Shown: positions 55,041-64,000 of the stretch, one piece after another
How the letters are laid out: each line of letters starts with the position of its first letter
Numbering within the stretch: the first letter of the stretch is position 1
Assembly (NCBI RefSeq): GCF_049933045.1
Contig: NZ_CP187926.1
Span: forward strand, 3,720,001-3,784,000
DNA length: 64,000 bases
Reading direction: 5' to 3'
From: Pseudocolwellia sp049933045
Lineage (GTDB): Bacteria > Pseudomonadota > Gammaproteobacteria > Enterobacterales > Alteromonadaceae
Made by a program: the position numbers and the translations under genes
Notes under the pieces: generated by a model
Told to the model about the DNA's origin: nothing
Databases searched by the model: none
What the model saw: only the letters and a program-made list of their open reading frames with translations

Positions 55041-55946
55041 TTATACCCAAGAACGAGGTACTAAATATTCATTAAGTTTATATTCTTCAGAGCTTGCTTC
55101 TGCTTGATAGTTATATTCCCAACGAGCTAATGGTGGCATAGACATTAATATAGATTCAGTTCTACCGCCTGATTGCAGACCAAATAAAGTACCACGGTCA
55201 AACACTAGGTTAAATTCTACATAACGTCCACGTCGGTATAGTTGGAATTGACGCTCACGCTCTCCATATTCAATGTTTTTACGCTTTTCAATAATAGGTA
55301 CGTAAGCATCGATAAAACCAGCGCCTACGGCTTTGATGTAATCAAAACACTTTTCAAAGTCCCATTTATTTAAATCATCAAAGAATAATCCGCCAACACC
55401 GCGCGTTTCATCACGATGTTTTAAGTAGAAGTAGTCATCACACCATTCTTTATGAGCTTGATAGATGGATTCATCAAAAGGCTGACAAAGTGTTTTTGCT
55501 GTTTGGTGCCAATGAATGATGTCATCTTCAAATGCATAAAATGGCGTTAAATCAAATCCGCCACCAAACCACCAAACAGGCTCTTCACCTTCTTTTTCAG
55601 CAATAAAAAAACGAACGTTAGCGTGAGATGTGGGTATATATGGATTTTTAGGATGAATAACTAATGAAACACCACAGGCTTTCCATTTTCTACCCGCTAA
55701 TTCTGGACGATGTACTGAAGCAGAAGGAGGTAATTTATCACCTGATACTAAAGAAAAGTTCACGCCACCTTGTTCAATAATATTGCCGTTCGTGATCACT
55801 CGCGTACGACCACCGCCACCTTCGGCTCGGACCCAATTATCTTCAACAAACTTAGCTTCGCCATCAGCTTGTTCTAATGCATCACAAATTTGATCTTGTA
55901 AGCCTTTTAAAAATTCAACAACAGTATTTATATCTACAGCACTCAT
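55041..55946 (-). CDS. hemF: Oxygen-dependent coproporphyrinogen III oxidase
   Basis: The 301-residue enzyme shows family blocks WVRAEGGGGRTRVI, HPKNPYIPTSHANVRFF, WWFGGGFDLTPFY, RGVGGLFFDDLN and RRGRYVEFNLVFDRGTLFGLQSGGR. It converts coproporphyrinogen III to protoporphyrinogen IX with oxygen, in heme synthesis. Its ATG overlaps the stop of tsaC (ATGA at 55943-55946), so the two are translationally coupled. Confidence 0.97.
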   Translation of the reverse strand: MSAVDINTVVEFLKGLQDQICDALEQADGEAKFVEDNWVRAEGGGGRTRVITNGNIIEQGGVNFSLVSGDKLPPSASVHRPELAGRKWKACGVSLVIHPKNPYIPTSHANVRFFIAEKEGEEPVWWFGGGFDLTPFYAFEDDIIHWHQTAKTLCQPFDESIYQAHKEWCDDYFYLKHRDETRGVGGLFFDDLNKWDFEKCFDYIKAVGAGFIDAYVPIIEKRKNIEYGERERQFQLYRRGRYVEFNLVFDRGTLFGLQSGGRTESILMSMPPLARWEYNYQAEASSEEYKLNEYLVPRSWV

Positions 55947-56500
55947 GTGCGAAAAACCTCGCCTGTTAAACCATCAATAATTGTTGATGGTTGTGTGAAT
56001 CCTAATGTTTCACCTTCTACTAAGTGATCAATCATGTGTAATAATTCTGGATCAAGAGTTTGCCAAATTTTGGCAGGTTCTAACCCAGATAAGTTAGCAC
56101 TGGTTGAAACAATAGGTTTATTAGTTTGTGTACACAAAGATACAACATCAGGTTGATCTGTAACTCGTACAGCTATCGTTGAAAAGTCGCCTGTTAAGTA
56201 TGACGATATTTCAGCGTTAGCAGGTAATACTTGTGTAACACCATTTGGCCAGCGGCTTAATATTAGCGTAATTTGTGCATCGCTCAGTTGAGTTAGATCA
56301 AGATAAGGTGTTAATTGCTCAAAACTACTCGCAAGTAAAATCAAACCTTTAGATTTAGGTCTGTTCTTAATCTCTAATAGTTTAACAATAGCTTGTTCAT
56401 TATCAGGATCACATCCTAAACCAAATACAGCTTCTGTTGGGTAGGCAATAACGCCACCTTGGTGATAAGTATCAAATACTGTAGACATGTTGCTCATCAT
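55943..56500 (-). CDS. tsaC: Threonylcarbamoyl-AMP synthase, TsaC/YrdC
   Basis: The product of about 185 residues has the YrdC-family signature VIAYPTEAVFGLGCDP, the SKGLILLASSFEQL segment, and PIVSTSANLSGLEPA. It makes threonylcarbamoyl-AMP for t6A37 of ANN-decoding tRNAs. The start is uncertain: ATG 56500 or 56497 are likely; a TTG at 56518 is possible. It overlaps hemF by 4 bases. A terminator hairpin lies between it and purK. Confidence 0.94.
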   Translation of the reverse strand: MMSNMSTVFDTYHQGGVIAYPTEAVFGLGCDPDNEQAIVKLLEIKNRPKSKGLILLASSFEQLTPYLDLTQLSDAQITLILSRWPNGVTQVLPANAEISSYLTGDFSTIAVRVTDQPDVVSLCTQTNKPIVSTSANLSGLEPAKIWQTLDPELLHMIDHLVEGETLGFTQPSTIIDGLTGEVFRT

Positions 56501-56520
56501 ATTTATATTAGCACTCAAAT

Positions 56521-56542
56521 AAAAAGCGCCTATCGCGGCGCT
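56521..56542 (-). terminator. Terminator after purK
   Basis: On the - strand AGCGCC-GCGATA-GGCGCT is followed by TTTTTATTT. It separates purEK from tsaC-hemF. Confidence 0.8.
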
Positions 56543-56551
56543 TAATATTAA

Positions 56552-57691
56552 TTAAAGTGACTTCACATATTCACTAACGTCGGGGAAATCATCTTTAGGT
56601 AATATTTCAGCTAACTGATTTAATCGACTAACCAATTCAGCTCGGTCTTTACCGCAAACATTAATATGACCCATTTTACGACCTGGACGTTTACCTTTGC
56701 CGTACCAGTGCATAGTCACGCTAGGTATTTCAAAAACACTATTAGGAACAGTATCCGTTCCTAATATGTTAACCATAGCTGATGGTTTAACTAACTCTGT
56801 GGAACCTAAAGGTAGTTGGCAAACAGCACGGATATGATTTTCAAATTGAGAAGTATCAGCACCCTGTTGTGTCCAATGTCCTGAGTTATGAACACGTGGG
56901 GCAATCTCATTAACTAATAATGAGTCTCCAACTTGAAAAAATTCTATAGCAAGTATGCCTACATAATCTAAAGCATTAGCTATTTTATCAAAAGCTTCAG
57001 TGGCTTGTGCTTGTAGGTGTTGATGTTCATTGAGTGCTAATGAAACACTTAACACACCTTTACTGTGATGATTTTCAGTTAATGGATAAGCCAGTGTTTC
57101 GCCTGTTTTACTACGAACACCTACCATTGAAACTTCTCTATCAAAAGGTACCATTTGTTCAACAACAATAGCTTGTGGCTGACCGCTCGTATCACCTTCA
57201 ATAAATAATTGAATGTCTTGCCAAATAGCTTCAGCTTCAGACTTATCTTTTAAGCGCCACTGACCTTTACCATCATAGCCAGCTAAAGCGCTTTTCATAA
57301 TAAGAGGTAAAGTTAATGAGGCGATTGCTGCATCAAAATCTGCTTTGTTAGCAACAACTTTATGTTTAGCATTAGTGACATGGGTTTGTTCAAGTAAGGT
57401 TTTTTCTAACCTTCTATCTCCACCTGTTTTAATCGCTTGGCTACTAGGAAATAATTTTCCTGATTGCTCACAAAGAGCTAAGACATCGTGGCTAATATGT
57501 TCGAATTCAGCCGTTATAAAGTCTGCATCTGCAATACCTTGAGCTAAATCACCATAATCTACACTTAGCGATAAGGGATCAACCACTCGATTGCTACCAA
57601 CATCATAAGCTTTAACGTCTATATTAAGTGGCTTACTTGCTAATGCCATCATTCTGGCTAACTGACCTGCGCCTAATACTAAAACCTTCAT
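56552..57691 (-). CDS. purK: 5-(carboxyamino)imidazole ribonucleotide synthase
   Basis: The 379-residue ATP-grasp enzyme begins VLVLGAGQLARMMALAS. ATP-grasp features include LPLIMKSALAGYDGKGQW and the EQMVPFDREVSMVGVR and NEIAPRVHNSGHWT blocks. It makes N5-CAIR from AIR, ATP and bicarbonate, feeding PurE, encoded 9 bases upstream in the same operon. Confidence 0.97.
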   Translation of the reverse strand: MKVLVLGAGQLARMMALASKPLNIDVKAYDVGSNRVVDPLSLSVDYGDLAQGIADADFITAEFEHISHDVLALCEQSGKLFPSSQAIKTGGDRRLEKTLLEQTHVTNAKHKVVANKADFDAAIASLTLPLIMKSALAGYDGKGQWRLKDKSEAEAIWQDIQLFIEGDTSGQPQAIVVEQMVPFDREVSMVGVRSKTGETLAYPLTENHHSKGVLSVSLALNEHQHLQAQATEAFDKIANALDYVGILAIEFFQVGDSLLVNEIAPRVHNSGHWTQQGADTSQFENHIRAVCQLPLGSTELVKPSAMVNILGTDTVPNSVFEIPSVTMHWYGKGKRPGRKMGHINVCGKDRAELVSRLNQLAEILPKDDFPDVSEYVKSL

Positions 57692-57700
57692 GTAAATAAC

Positions 57701-58183
57701 CTACTCAGCTGGGTTTGGGTTATCAAGAATGTTTTGAGTTTGTTCTTTTCTGAACTTCTCAATAGCAGTCATTACCGTTTCGTCGTAAGTACCTATAATT
57801 TGAGCTGCTAATAAACCAGCATTTGCCGCGCCAGCATTACCAATAGCTAAAGTACCTACAGCAATACCTTTTGGCATTTGTACAATAGACAATAAAGAGT
57901 CTTGACCACTTAACGCTTTAGACTGAACAGGCACACCTAATACAGGTAAACTTGTAAATGCAGCAGCCATACCTGGTAAATGAGCTGCGCCACCAGCGCC
58001 AGCAACAATAACTTTAATACCACGGTCTTTTGCACTTTCTGCATATTCAGCAAGTAAGTGAGGAGTTCTATGAGCTGATACTACTTTAGTTTCATATGGA
58101 ACATTAAGAAGATCTAGCATATCGGTTGTATGTTTCATTGTCGGCCAATCCGACTTAGAACCCATGATAATACCTACTGTCAT
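57701..58183 (-). CDS. purE: N5-carboxyaminoimidazole ribonucleotide mutase
   Basis: The start ATG 58183 gives a 160-residue protein beginning MTVGIIMGSKSDWPTM, the substrate-binding loop of PurE, with SAHRTP (catalytic His) and AGGAAHLPGM following. A TTG two codons upstream is possible. It converts N5-CAIR to CAIR. AAGG lies nine bases before the ATG. First gene of the purEK operon. Confidence 0.96.
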   Translation of the reverse strand: MTVGIIMGSKSDWPTMKHTTDMLDLLNVPYETKVVSAHRTPHLLAEYAESAKDRGIKVIVAGAGGAAHLPGMAAAFTSLPVLGVPVQSKALSGQDSLLSIVQMPKGIAVGTLAIGNAGAANAGLLAAQIIGTYDETVMTAIEKFRKEQTQNILDNPNPAE

Positions 58184-58518
58184 GATCAAACGCCTTTATA
58201 TTATTTAATATTAAATTCTAAAAATGCCTCAATAAGAGACATCACAATCGAACATTATAACCTTGTTCGAATTAGATAAAAACTCAGTAACTATCAATTT
58301 TTGTACTTTGATAGCTCAACTCGTTATTACTAAGCTCTATTGATCTTTCGAAATTACTTTTACAGTAACATGTTTGATGTTTAGACAAAGCAGAGTATGT
58401 TGCGTGTAACTAGCTACTTGAACATACGATAATACCCTGTCTATTCAAAATTAGGAGTTTAAAACATGTGCTGCTCTTTGGGTTTATTTAAGATTTAACC
58501 CTAAAAGTTTAACATGCC
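58184..58518. other. 335-base gap between purE and the zinc-finger gene, with a tiny frame
   Basis: The purE promoter must lie here; I did not find a clear PurR palindrome. On the + strand TTAGGAG lies 8 bases ahead of a 10-codon frame at 58466-58498 (MCCSLGLFKI), followed by a GGGTTTA/TTAACCC inverted repeat. It points at the convergent zinc-finger gene, so it leads into no gene on its strand. Confidence 0.35.
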
Positions 58519-59079
58519 CTAAAGTTTTCGTTTGTAGCTACATTTCTTCTGTGGACATATAACCACATCACCACTTGCCATTTTACGAGTCACTAAAATT
58601 GCCCAATGACATTCAGGACAAGACTCATTCACTGGTGGATAATTTATGACATATTTACATGATGGATACTGATCGCATGAATAGAAAGTTTTACCGTAGC
58701 GATTAGTTTTTTCGAAAAGTTTACCTTTAGCACAACTTGGACAATGTACATCAATATCATCGTTTTGGTTGGTATCTTCGATATGTTCACATTCAGGAAA
58801 GTTAGTGCAACCAATAAACATACCATAGCGCCCCTGCTTAACTGCAAGCGGACTGTCACAATTTGGACAATGTGTGCCAGGTAAAATAGTGTCTTCAACT
58901 TTTTCATGTTCAACAACAGGACGCGTATATTCGCAACTAGGGTAATTATTACAACCTAGAAAGGGTCCTGATTTACCACGTTTGATAGATAGCTCTGCGC
59001 CACAGCTTGGGCAAGGCTCATGGCTTTTTTCTAATGCATGCTCATGATGTTTAAAAATTGAATTGTCGGGTTTAGACAT
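58519..59079 (-). CDS. Topoisomerase-type C4 zinc-finger protein (YrdD-like)
   Basis: ATG 59079 gives 186 residues (an upstream start would add six). It consists of four C4 zinc ribbons: CPSCG…GCNNYPSCEY, CPNCD…GCTNFPECEH, CPSCA…SCDQYPSCKY and CPECH…CPQKKC. These are like the C-terminal zinc fingers of topoisomerase I but stand alone without the catalytic part. Probably binds single-stranded DNA. Located between purE and smg as in many gammaproteobacteria. Confidence 0.9.
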   Translation of the reverse strand: MSKPDNSIFKHHEHALEKSHEPCPSCGAELSIKRGKSGPFLGCNNYPSCEYTRPVVEHEKVEDTILPGTHCPNCDSPLAVKQGRYGMFIGCTNFPECEHIEDTNQNDDIDVHCPSCAKGKLFEKTNRYGKTFYSCDQYPSCKYVINYPPVNESCPECHWAILVTRKMASGDVVICPQKKCSYKRKL

Positions 59080-59301
59080 AACGCACCTATTTAACATAAA
59101 CTAAGTCGATTGCTTTAGTTCAAGTGCGCATTATGCCATAAACTTGAGGTGATTAACTAAACAGTTATCCGACTAAATTTTTAGTTACTCGGAAGCAGGA
59201 AAAACAAACCAAAACAGAACAATAGGATTAAAGTTAATCGCTTTGTTTATTTGATTTGTTTTAGTGAGACCAAGTAATCAACCATTTAAAGATACTTGAT
59301 A

Positions 59302-59775
59302 TTAATGAAGTGGACCTTCTTGCTCATCAAAAATCAGATCTTCCATTTGAGAATAAGCACTTTCTTTTCCTGGTACATTAAATAGCACCATAAGAACAAC
59401 CCACTTAAGATCATCAATCGAGAAGAACTTAGTATCCAGTTCCATCACTCGGTCAATAACCATCTCGCGTGTGGTGAAGTCTAAAACATTCACTTGCTCA
59501 AGAAACATTAAGAATCCACGAGATTCTACATCTAATAATTGCATTTCTTCAGAAGTGTAAACACGTGTAGATTGACTACCAATACGTGTTAAGTAAGGAT
59601 AAGCATCACTATCTTGCAGAGCTGCAAGTTTTTCTAACCAAGCGAGTGCTTTATATATTTCGTCTTGATGGAAACCCGCTCGGGTTAACTCATCAGTTAG
59701 AACATCATGATCAACCATTACTTCGGCTTCACTATGAATATAATTTTCAAATAAATACATTAATATATCAAACAT
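59302..59775 (-). CDS. smg: Smg/DUF494 family protein
   Basis: ATG 59775 gives 157 residues beginning MFDILMYLFENYIHSEAEV, the family hallmark; AAGGGG precedes it. SRGFLMFLEQVNVLDFTTREMVIDRVMELD and LKWVVLMVLFNVPG follow. Smg lies next to dprA in most gammaproteobacteria; its function is not established. The gap to the dprA stop is about 57 bases, so the two are one operon. Confidence 0.93.
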   Translation of the reverse strand: MFDILMYLFENYIHSEAEVMVDHDVLTDELTRAGFHQDEIYKALAWLEKLAALQDSDAYPYLTRIGSQSTRVYTSEEMQLLDVESRGFLMFLEQVNVLDFTTREMVIDRVMELDTKFFSIDDLKWVVLMVLFNVPGKESAYSQMEDLIFDEQEGPLH

Positions 59776-59832
59776 AACTAGCCCCTTTAAAAAACACTGA
59801 TATAACAAACTAACGAACGATAACTTTACTGA

Positions 59833-60981
59833 TTAAGTTCTGAGGTATCCCCCTGGAACTGCTGAAACTAAACCTTTCAGCTCTAAAATTGTTAACTGTG
59901 TTAATACTACGTCTATGGGTAGCTTACTCCTCAATACAATGGCATCTATTGGAGTAACTTCATATCCAACATTATCTAACAATGAATCGTTAAACAAGCC
60001 CTGTTGGAGATTTTTTTTAGCTAATGGTTCGGAATAATCATTTTCTTTTTCAATGTGTTTATTTAAGTGTAGACCAGTTTTTGTAGGAAGATTAAGATCT
60101 TCAATAATATCGTTACACTCTTCTACTAACTTAGCTCCTTGTTTAATTAACCAGTGACATCCTTTGCCCTGCGGATTATTAATTGAACTTGGAATAGCGA
60201 ATACTTCTCGGTTTTGCTCAAGCGCACAACGAGCTGTAATTAATGAGCCACTTTTTATAGTTGCTTCCACTACCAACACGCCATGGCTCATACCACTAAT
60301 GATACGATTTCGTTTAGGGAAAAAACCAGCTTTGGGAATAGTGCCAGGTATAAACTCGCTAATAATAAGTCCGTTATTATTAACTATGTCATGCGCCAGC
60401 TTTTTATGGCGGCTAGGATAAACTCTGTCTAAACCTGTAGCGACTACTGCAATGGTTCTACCTCCATTAGATACAGCTCCTTTATGAGCCGCACCATCTA
60501 TGCCTAAAGCTAAACCGCTCGTTACAACAATTCCATGTTGAACTAAGTCTCTTGAAAATATAAATGCATTTTCTCTACCAAAAGCTGTAGCGCCTCTACT
60601 ACCTACAATAGCGACTTGAGGTTCAGATAGTAATTGTTTATTACCTTGAGTAAATAAAACCAGTGGCGGATCGTATATTTGTTTTAAACGTTCTGGGTAT
60701 TCAGCTTCATCAAAACAAATAATATCGCAGCCGCATAAATGACAATCGTTAATTATTTTATTAATTTTGTCCCAATCAGGATGTGTAATCGCGGCTTGTT
60801 GTTTATCTGTTAATTTTAAAGAAGCTAATTGGGAAGGAGGTAAAAATGAAAAAAGCTTCATCAGTCCAATCTCTTGAACTAATTGAAGTTTTTTATGAAT
60901 GGCTAGCCTAGGTATAAACTTTAGGGCTAGCCAATAATGCGCATTTGTTTTTTTAATATCCGATACTGTATTTATCGCCAT
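59833..60981 (-). CDS. dprA: DNA-processing protein DprA (Smf)
   Basis: The 382-residue protein has an N-terminal SAM-like part, the Rossmann-like DprA domain (VAIVGSRGATAFGRENAF, VVTSGLALGIDGAAHKGAV, RNRIISGMSHGVLVVEA, GSLITARCALEQNREVFAIPSSI) and a C-terminal winged-helix (about 320-382). DprA loads RecA on incoming single-stranded DNA in transformation. AAGGAG precedes the ATG. It follows the LysM gene by 40 bases in one operon. Confidence 0.96.
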   Translation of the reverse strand: MAINTVSDIKKTNAHYWLALKFIPRLAIHKKLQLVQEIGLMKLFSFLPPSQLASLKLTDKQQAAITHPDWDKINKIINDCHLCGCDIICFDEAEYPERLKQIYDPPLVLFTQGNKQLLSEPQVAIVGSRGATAFGRENAFIFSRDLVQHGIVVTSGLALGIDGAAHKGAVSNGGRTIAVVATGLDRVYPSRHKKLAHDIVNNNGLIISEFIPGTIPKAGFFPKRNRIISGMSHGVLVVEATIKSGSLITARCALEQNREVFAIPSSINNPQGKGCHWLIKQGAKLVEECNDIIEDLNLPTKTGLHLNKHIEKENDYSEPLAKKNLQQGLFNDSLLDNVGYEVTPIDAIVLRSKLPIDVVLTQLTILELKGLVSAVPGGYLRT

Positions 60982-61021
60982 TCATCTTCTCCTTAAGATT
61001 AGGCTGATAGGGATAATTAAT

Positions 61022-62107
61022 TTATGGTGCGGTCACCATATCTGTAATTCTAATTGGCAAAGAGGTACTTAATATTAACGCCATACTAACTTCATCATAA
61101 GTTTTAAATACCATCATATGGCCTACAGACTCTATAGGCATCTTATATTCATTAGAGTCTGATGATAATAAATTCCAACGTGAAGTATCTTTCTTATACT
61201 CAGGACCATTATCCGTTTCAATTACAGCAGGGCTTTGTCTTTTTATTGATAACACATCACCTAGCTGAACTTCATCTTGCTGACCTTTATTAATCATAAC
61301 CACTTCAAACTTACCAAATTCACGAGAGTCTGATGAGGCTTTAATAATTGAGGCTTCTAAAGTCGTTTTAGCTGCTTGCATAGTGAAAAACGAAGGTAAC
61401 ATTTGTCCTTCATTAATAGGAGCAACAAAATCGCCTGAGCGAATTTCACGCTTAGCGCTATCTATGTAAAGTGTAGATGGCTCTTTATTATCAATGTCTC
61501 CAGCTCTAATTGCTTTAGCTGTTCCTACTAAGCGAGCGTAATAACCTAAGCTTTTAAAACTTTCCGGATCAAAAACCTCTTCGCCTTTTTCGTATATCGC
61601 ATAGCTTTGGCCAACATCTAAATTGCCTTTCACGTAAGCTTTAATACCATCAATACCTGACTTATAACCACCTTCGTTACCAAGTACATAAGGTAAGTTA
61701 TCGTATTCATCTTCTGAAAAAAGAGCATCGTATTTAATAAAAGGCGCTACAACATTCAAAGGAATGGTATTTACGGGAGATAAATCTTTTAACGTTGTTC
61801 TTATGGAAGGAGACCATTTTAGTTGCGGTTTGCCCTTAACCAACATTGGATTACCGTCTTTATCGAAAACTAAACGTAATACATCACCAGGATAAATTAA
61901 ATGTGGATTACTAATATCAGGATTTATACGCCACAACTTCGGCCACAACCAAGGTTGCTTTAAAAATATTCCTGAAATATCCCAAAGTGTATCCCCTTTT
62001 ACAACGGTATACGATTTAGGTGCATTCTTATTTAATGTTAATTCATCTGCTAATAAACCCATAGGTAAAAGTAGGGTAATTATTATTAATAAGACCTTTT
62101 TTCTCAT
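61022..62107 (-). CDS. LysM peptidoglycan-binding secreted protein
   Basis: ATG 62107 gives 361 residues with a signal peptide (LLPMGLLA-DE). A LysM domain follows (about 30-78): YTVVKGDTLWDISGIF, PWLWPKLWRINPDISNPHLIYPGDVL. The remaining 280 residues are beta-rich repeats with no known catalytic motif. LysM binds peptidoglycan. Proteins like this are encoded between dprA and def in gammaproteobacteria. It is divergent from def; both promoters lie in a gap of about 115 bases. Confidence 0.92.
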   Translation of the reverse strand: MRKKVLLIIITLLLPMGLLADELTLNKNAPKSYTVVKGDTLWDISGIFLKQPWLWPKLWRINPDISNPHLIYPGDVLRLVFDKDGNPMLVKGKPQLKWSPSIRTTLKDLSPVNTIPLNVVAPFIKYDALFSEDEYDNLPYVLGNEGGYKSGIDGIKAYVKGNLDVGQSYAIYEKGEEVFDPESFKSLGYYARLVGTAKAIRAGDIDNKEPSTLYIDSAKREIRSGDFVAPINEGQMLPSFFTMQAAKTTLEASIIKASSDSREFGKFEVVMINKGQQDEVQLGDVLSIKRQSPAVIETDNGPEYKKDTSRWNLLSSDSNEYKMPIESVGHMMVFKTYDEVSMALILSTSLPIRITDMVTAP

Positions 62108-62222
62108 GCTAGTCTTCCTATTCTTAAGCATTTATCCTAAACCACTATTATTAACTTAAATTAGTAGCTAAAATTGAAACATAACATCCTATGCGAATTT
62201 TCGCGAACCCTTTTGGAAAATT

Positions 62223-62735
62223 ATGACCATTTTATCTGTTTTACGCTTTCCAGACGAGAGATTAAAGACCAAAGCAACACAAGTTACTGAAGTTAACGAT
62301 AATATTAAAACTATTGTTAATGATATGTTTGAAACCATGTACGACGAAAATGGTGTTGGTTTAGCTGCAACTCAAGTCAATATTCATCAACAAATTGTAG
62401 TAATAGATGTTTCTGAAAATAAAGAAACACCTATTGTACTCATAAATCCTGAAATTATTGCTAGAGGTGAAGAAACTCTGATCAATGAAGAAGGCTGTTT
62501 ATCAGTACCGGGTTGTTACGCTAAAGTTGATAGACATACACAAGTTACTGTTAAAGCACTCGACATTAACGGTAAAGAATTTACCTTAGACGGCGAAGAG
62601 TTATTAGCTATTTGTATTCAACACGAACTAGACCATTTAAAAGGTATTTTGTTTGTTGATTACCTTTCACCATTAAAACGCCAGCGTATAAAAACCAAGC
62701 TTGAAAAAGAAGCTCGTTTAAATAACGCCAAATAA
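62223..62735 (+). CDS. def: Peptide deformylase
   Basis: The 170-residue enzyme has the three motifs of type I deformylases: GVGLAATQ, EGCLSVPG (metal Cys) and HELDHLKG (HExxH). It removes the formyl group from the N-terminus of new proteins. First gene of def-fmt-rsmB; fmt follows after 19 bases. Confidence 0.98.
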   Translation: MTILSVLRFPDERLKTKATQVTEVNDNIKTIVNDMFETMYDENGVGLAATQVNIHQQIVVIDVSENKETPIVLINPEIIARGEETLINEEGCLSVPGCYAKVDRHTQVTVKALDINGKEFTLDGEELLAICIQHELDHLKGILFVDYLSPLKRQRIKTKLEKEARLNNAK

Positions 62736-62754
62736 ATAATATTTAGGAAATAAA

Positions 62755-63756
62755 TTGTCTAAAGCACTTAATATCATTTTTGCAGGTACGCCTGATTTTG
62801 CTGCAAAACACCTGAAAGCATTAATCGACTCTGAACATAACGTAGTAGCTGTCTATTGTCCTCCTGACAAACCAGCGGGTCGTGGTAAAAAAATGATGGC
62901 ATGCGCTACTAAGCTATTAGCCTTAGAGCATAACTTACCGGTTGAACAACCTGTAAACTTTAAAGCTGAAGCTGACCAAGTTCATCTAGCCACTTATAAA
63001 GCTGATGTAATGGTAGTGGTTGCTTACGGACTTTTATTACCTGAAGTTATTTTAGAGGCCCCCCGTTTAGGTTGTATTAATGTACATGGTTCAATATTAC
63101 CTAAATGGCGTGGTGCTGCGCCAATACAGCGTTCACTTGAAGCTGGTGATGACATTACAGGTGTAACCATAATGCAAATGGATAAAGGTCTTGATACTGG
63201 AGACATGATTTCAACAGCTACTTGCGATATTACCCTTGAAGATACCAGTACAACTTTATATGAGAAATTAGCCATAGCAGGTCCTGCCGCATTAACTGAT
63301 GCTTTAAAGTTAATGAGTACTCACTTACATACTAGTGTTCCACAAAACAATGATCTTGCTACTTATGCTGCTAAATTAGACAAAGCTGAAGCTGAACTCA
63401 ATTGGCAAGAAGACGCTGTAGTTTTACATCGTAAAATTAGAGCTTACATTCCTTGGCCTGTAGCTCAATTTACTTATGTTGAAGCTTCATCAATGAAAGA
63501 GCATCGCATTAGAATTTGGCAAGCCAGTGTTGTTGCAACTGAATCAAATGCTACAGCAGGTACGATTATATCAGCTGATAAACACGGCATCGCTGTTGCC
63601 ACGGGTACCGCTAACCAAGCTATTCAATTAGAAATATTACAAATACCAGGTAAAAAAGCCTTAGCTGTGAGTGATATTCTTAATTCGAAAGCCGATTGGT
63701 TTGTTGCTGGACAAGTAATAACAGGTGCAAACTCAACTGACTTCGGAGCACAATAG
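62755..63756 (+). CDS. fmt: Methionyl-tRNA formyltransferase
   Basis: The 333-residue enzyme starts at TTG 62755 (AGGAAATAAAT upstream). The N-terminal domain has IIFAGTPDFAAKHL, the catalytic VHGSILPKWRGAAPIQRS and GVTIMQMDKGLDTGDM. The C-terminal OB-fold is about 205-320. It formylates Met-tRNA for initiation. The rsmB start is 2 bases downstream. Confidence 0.97.
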   Translation: MSKALNIIFAGTPDFAAKHLKALIDSEHNVVAVYCPPDKPAGRGKKMMACATKLLALEHNLPVEQPVNFKAEADQVHLATYKADVMVVVAYGLLLPEVILEAPRLGCINVHGSILPKWRGAAPIQRSLEAGDDITGVTIMQMDKGLDTGDMISTATCDITLEDTSTTLYEKLAIAGPAALTDALKLMSTHLHTSVPQNNDLATYAAKLDKAEAELNWQEDAVVLHRKIRAYIPWPVAQFTYVEASSMKEHRIRIWQASVVATESNATAGTIISADKHGIAVATGTANQAIQLEILQIPGKKALAVSDILNSKADWFVAGQVITGANSTDFGAQ

Positions 63757-63758
63757 AA

Positions 63759-64000
63759 ATGGCTGCTAATATTAGAGCGCTTGCCGCTAAATGTGCTTAT
63801 GCTGTTATTGATCAAGGTAGAAGCTTAGGCGATGAGCTACCAAAACAAATAGCGAAAATAGATCCAAAAGACAAAGGTCTATTACAAGAAATTTGTTATG
63901 GTGTTTTACGTTATCTACCTGAATTAGAAAACGAAGTTCAGCAACTCATTCAAAAGCCATTAAAAGGAAAACAACGTGTTTTCCATTTTTTGATGCTTGT
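63759..64000 (+). CDS. rsmB: 16S rRNA m5C967 methyltransferase RsmB, 5' part only
   Basis: The frame starts at ATG 63759 and runs past the window end. The 80 visible residues, MAANIRALAAKCAYAVIDQG…LLQEICYGVLRYLPELE, are the NusB-like N-terminal domain of RsmB (Sun/Fmu). The position after fmt is conserved. The catalytic Cys region lies outside the window. Confidence 0.93.
   Translation, partial: MAANIRALAAKCAYAVIDQGRSLGDELPKQIAKIDPKDKGLLQEICYGVLRYLPELENEVQQLIQKPLKGKQRVFHFLML

Overview
The window is AT-rich chromosomal DNA of a marine gammaproteobacterium, most probably an alteromonad of the Colwelliaceae type (Colwellia or Thalassotalea). I base this on the conserved order def-fmt-rsmB / LysM-dprA-smg-topoisomerase zinc finger-purEK-tsaC-hemF-aroE-DUF1488-gamma carbonic anhydrase beside an rRNA operon, on the many two-component and c-di-GMP proteins, and on the two RhlE-type helicases. 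No plasmid, phage, insertion sequence or CRISPR array was seen.

Layout. 1-10.5 kb: a cut outer-membrane protein, an exo/endonuclease-phosphatase membrane protein, small membrane and lipoproteins, a YhiN/BaiN-like flavoprotein, a CoA-transferase-GNAT fusion in operon with a histone-deacetylase-like enzyme, and a hydrolase-nagK-nagA group for N-acetylglucosamine use. 10.7-16.4 kb: a five-gene phosphorelay operon on the + strand (NtrC-type regulator, 73-residue stand-alone phosphoacceptor-helix protein, CHASE3 kinase, single-domain receiver, REC-kinase-REC-REC hybrid). 16.6-24.7 kb: mostly small envelope and stress genes (two DUF1328 proteins, lipoproteins, lipocalin, YqjD/YqjE-type proteins, hemerythrin, diguanylate cyclase, BON protein). 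25-30.5 kb: RND-type exporter with mlaA, an MscS channel and a degenerate dual-specificity phosphatase. 30.9-36.7 kb: a GAF-PAS kinase, a sigma-54 activator, and divergent from it cyanase (cynS) followed by a formate/nitrite-type channel. Three identical-pattern dyads and a -24/-12 promoter lie in the gap between activator and cynS. 36.8-45.8 kb: a glycosidase-like lipoprotein, two DEAD-box helicases, cytochrome b and cytochrome c-prime, a DUF2750 protein, a thioesterase, a DUF188 protein and a receiver-TPR protein.

45.9-52.2 kb is a complete rRNA operon on the - strand: two tandem promoters with GCGC discriminators, leader boxA, 16S, tRNA-Ala(UGC), spacer boxA, 23S, 5S, a terminator-like hairpin, a second 5S and tRNA-Tyr(GUA). 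52.4-64 kb is the conserved housekeeping block: shikimate, heme, t6A and purine steps, DNA uptake/recombination (dprA), and def-fmt-rsmB divergent from it, with rsmB cut by the window end.

Main points of interest: the dyad/sigma-54 arrangement at cynS; the phosphorelay operon with its miniature phosphoacceptor protein; two lipoprotein genes whose reading frames lack any standard start codon at the signal peptide; three signalling-type proteins that have lost key catalytic or phosphoacceptor residues; the acetyl-CoA/acetylation operon; and a family of short hairpins with GGA-type loops, seen in the 23S-5S spacer and beside cynS.
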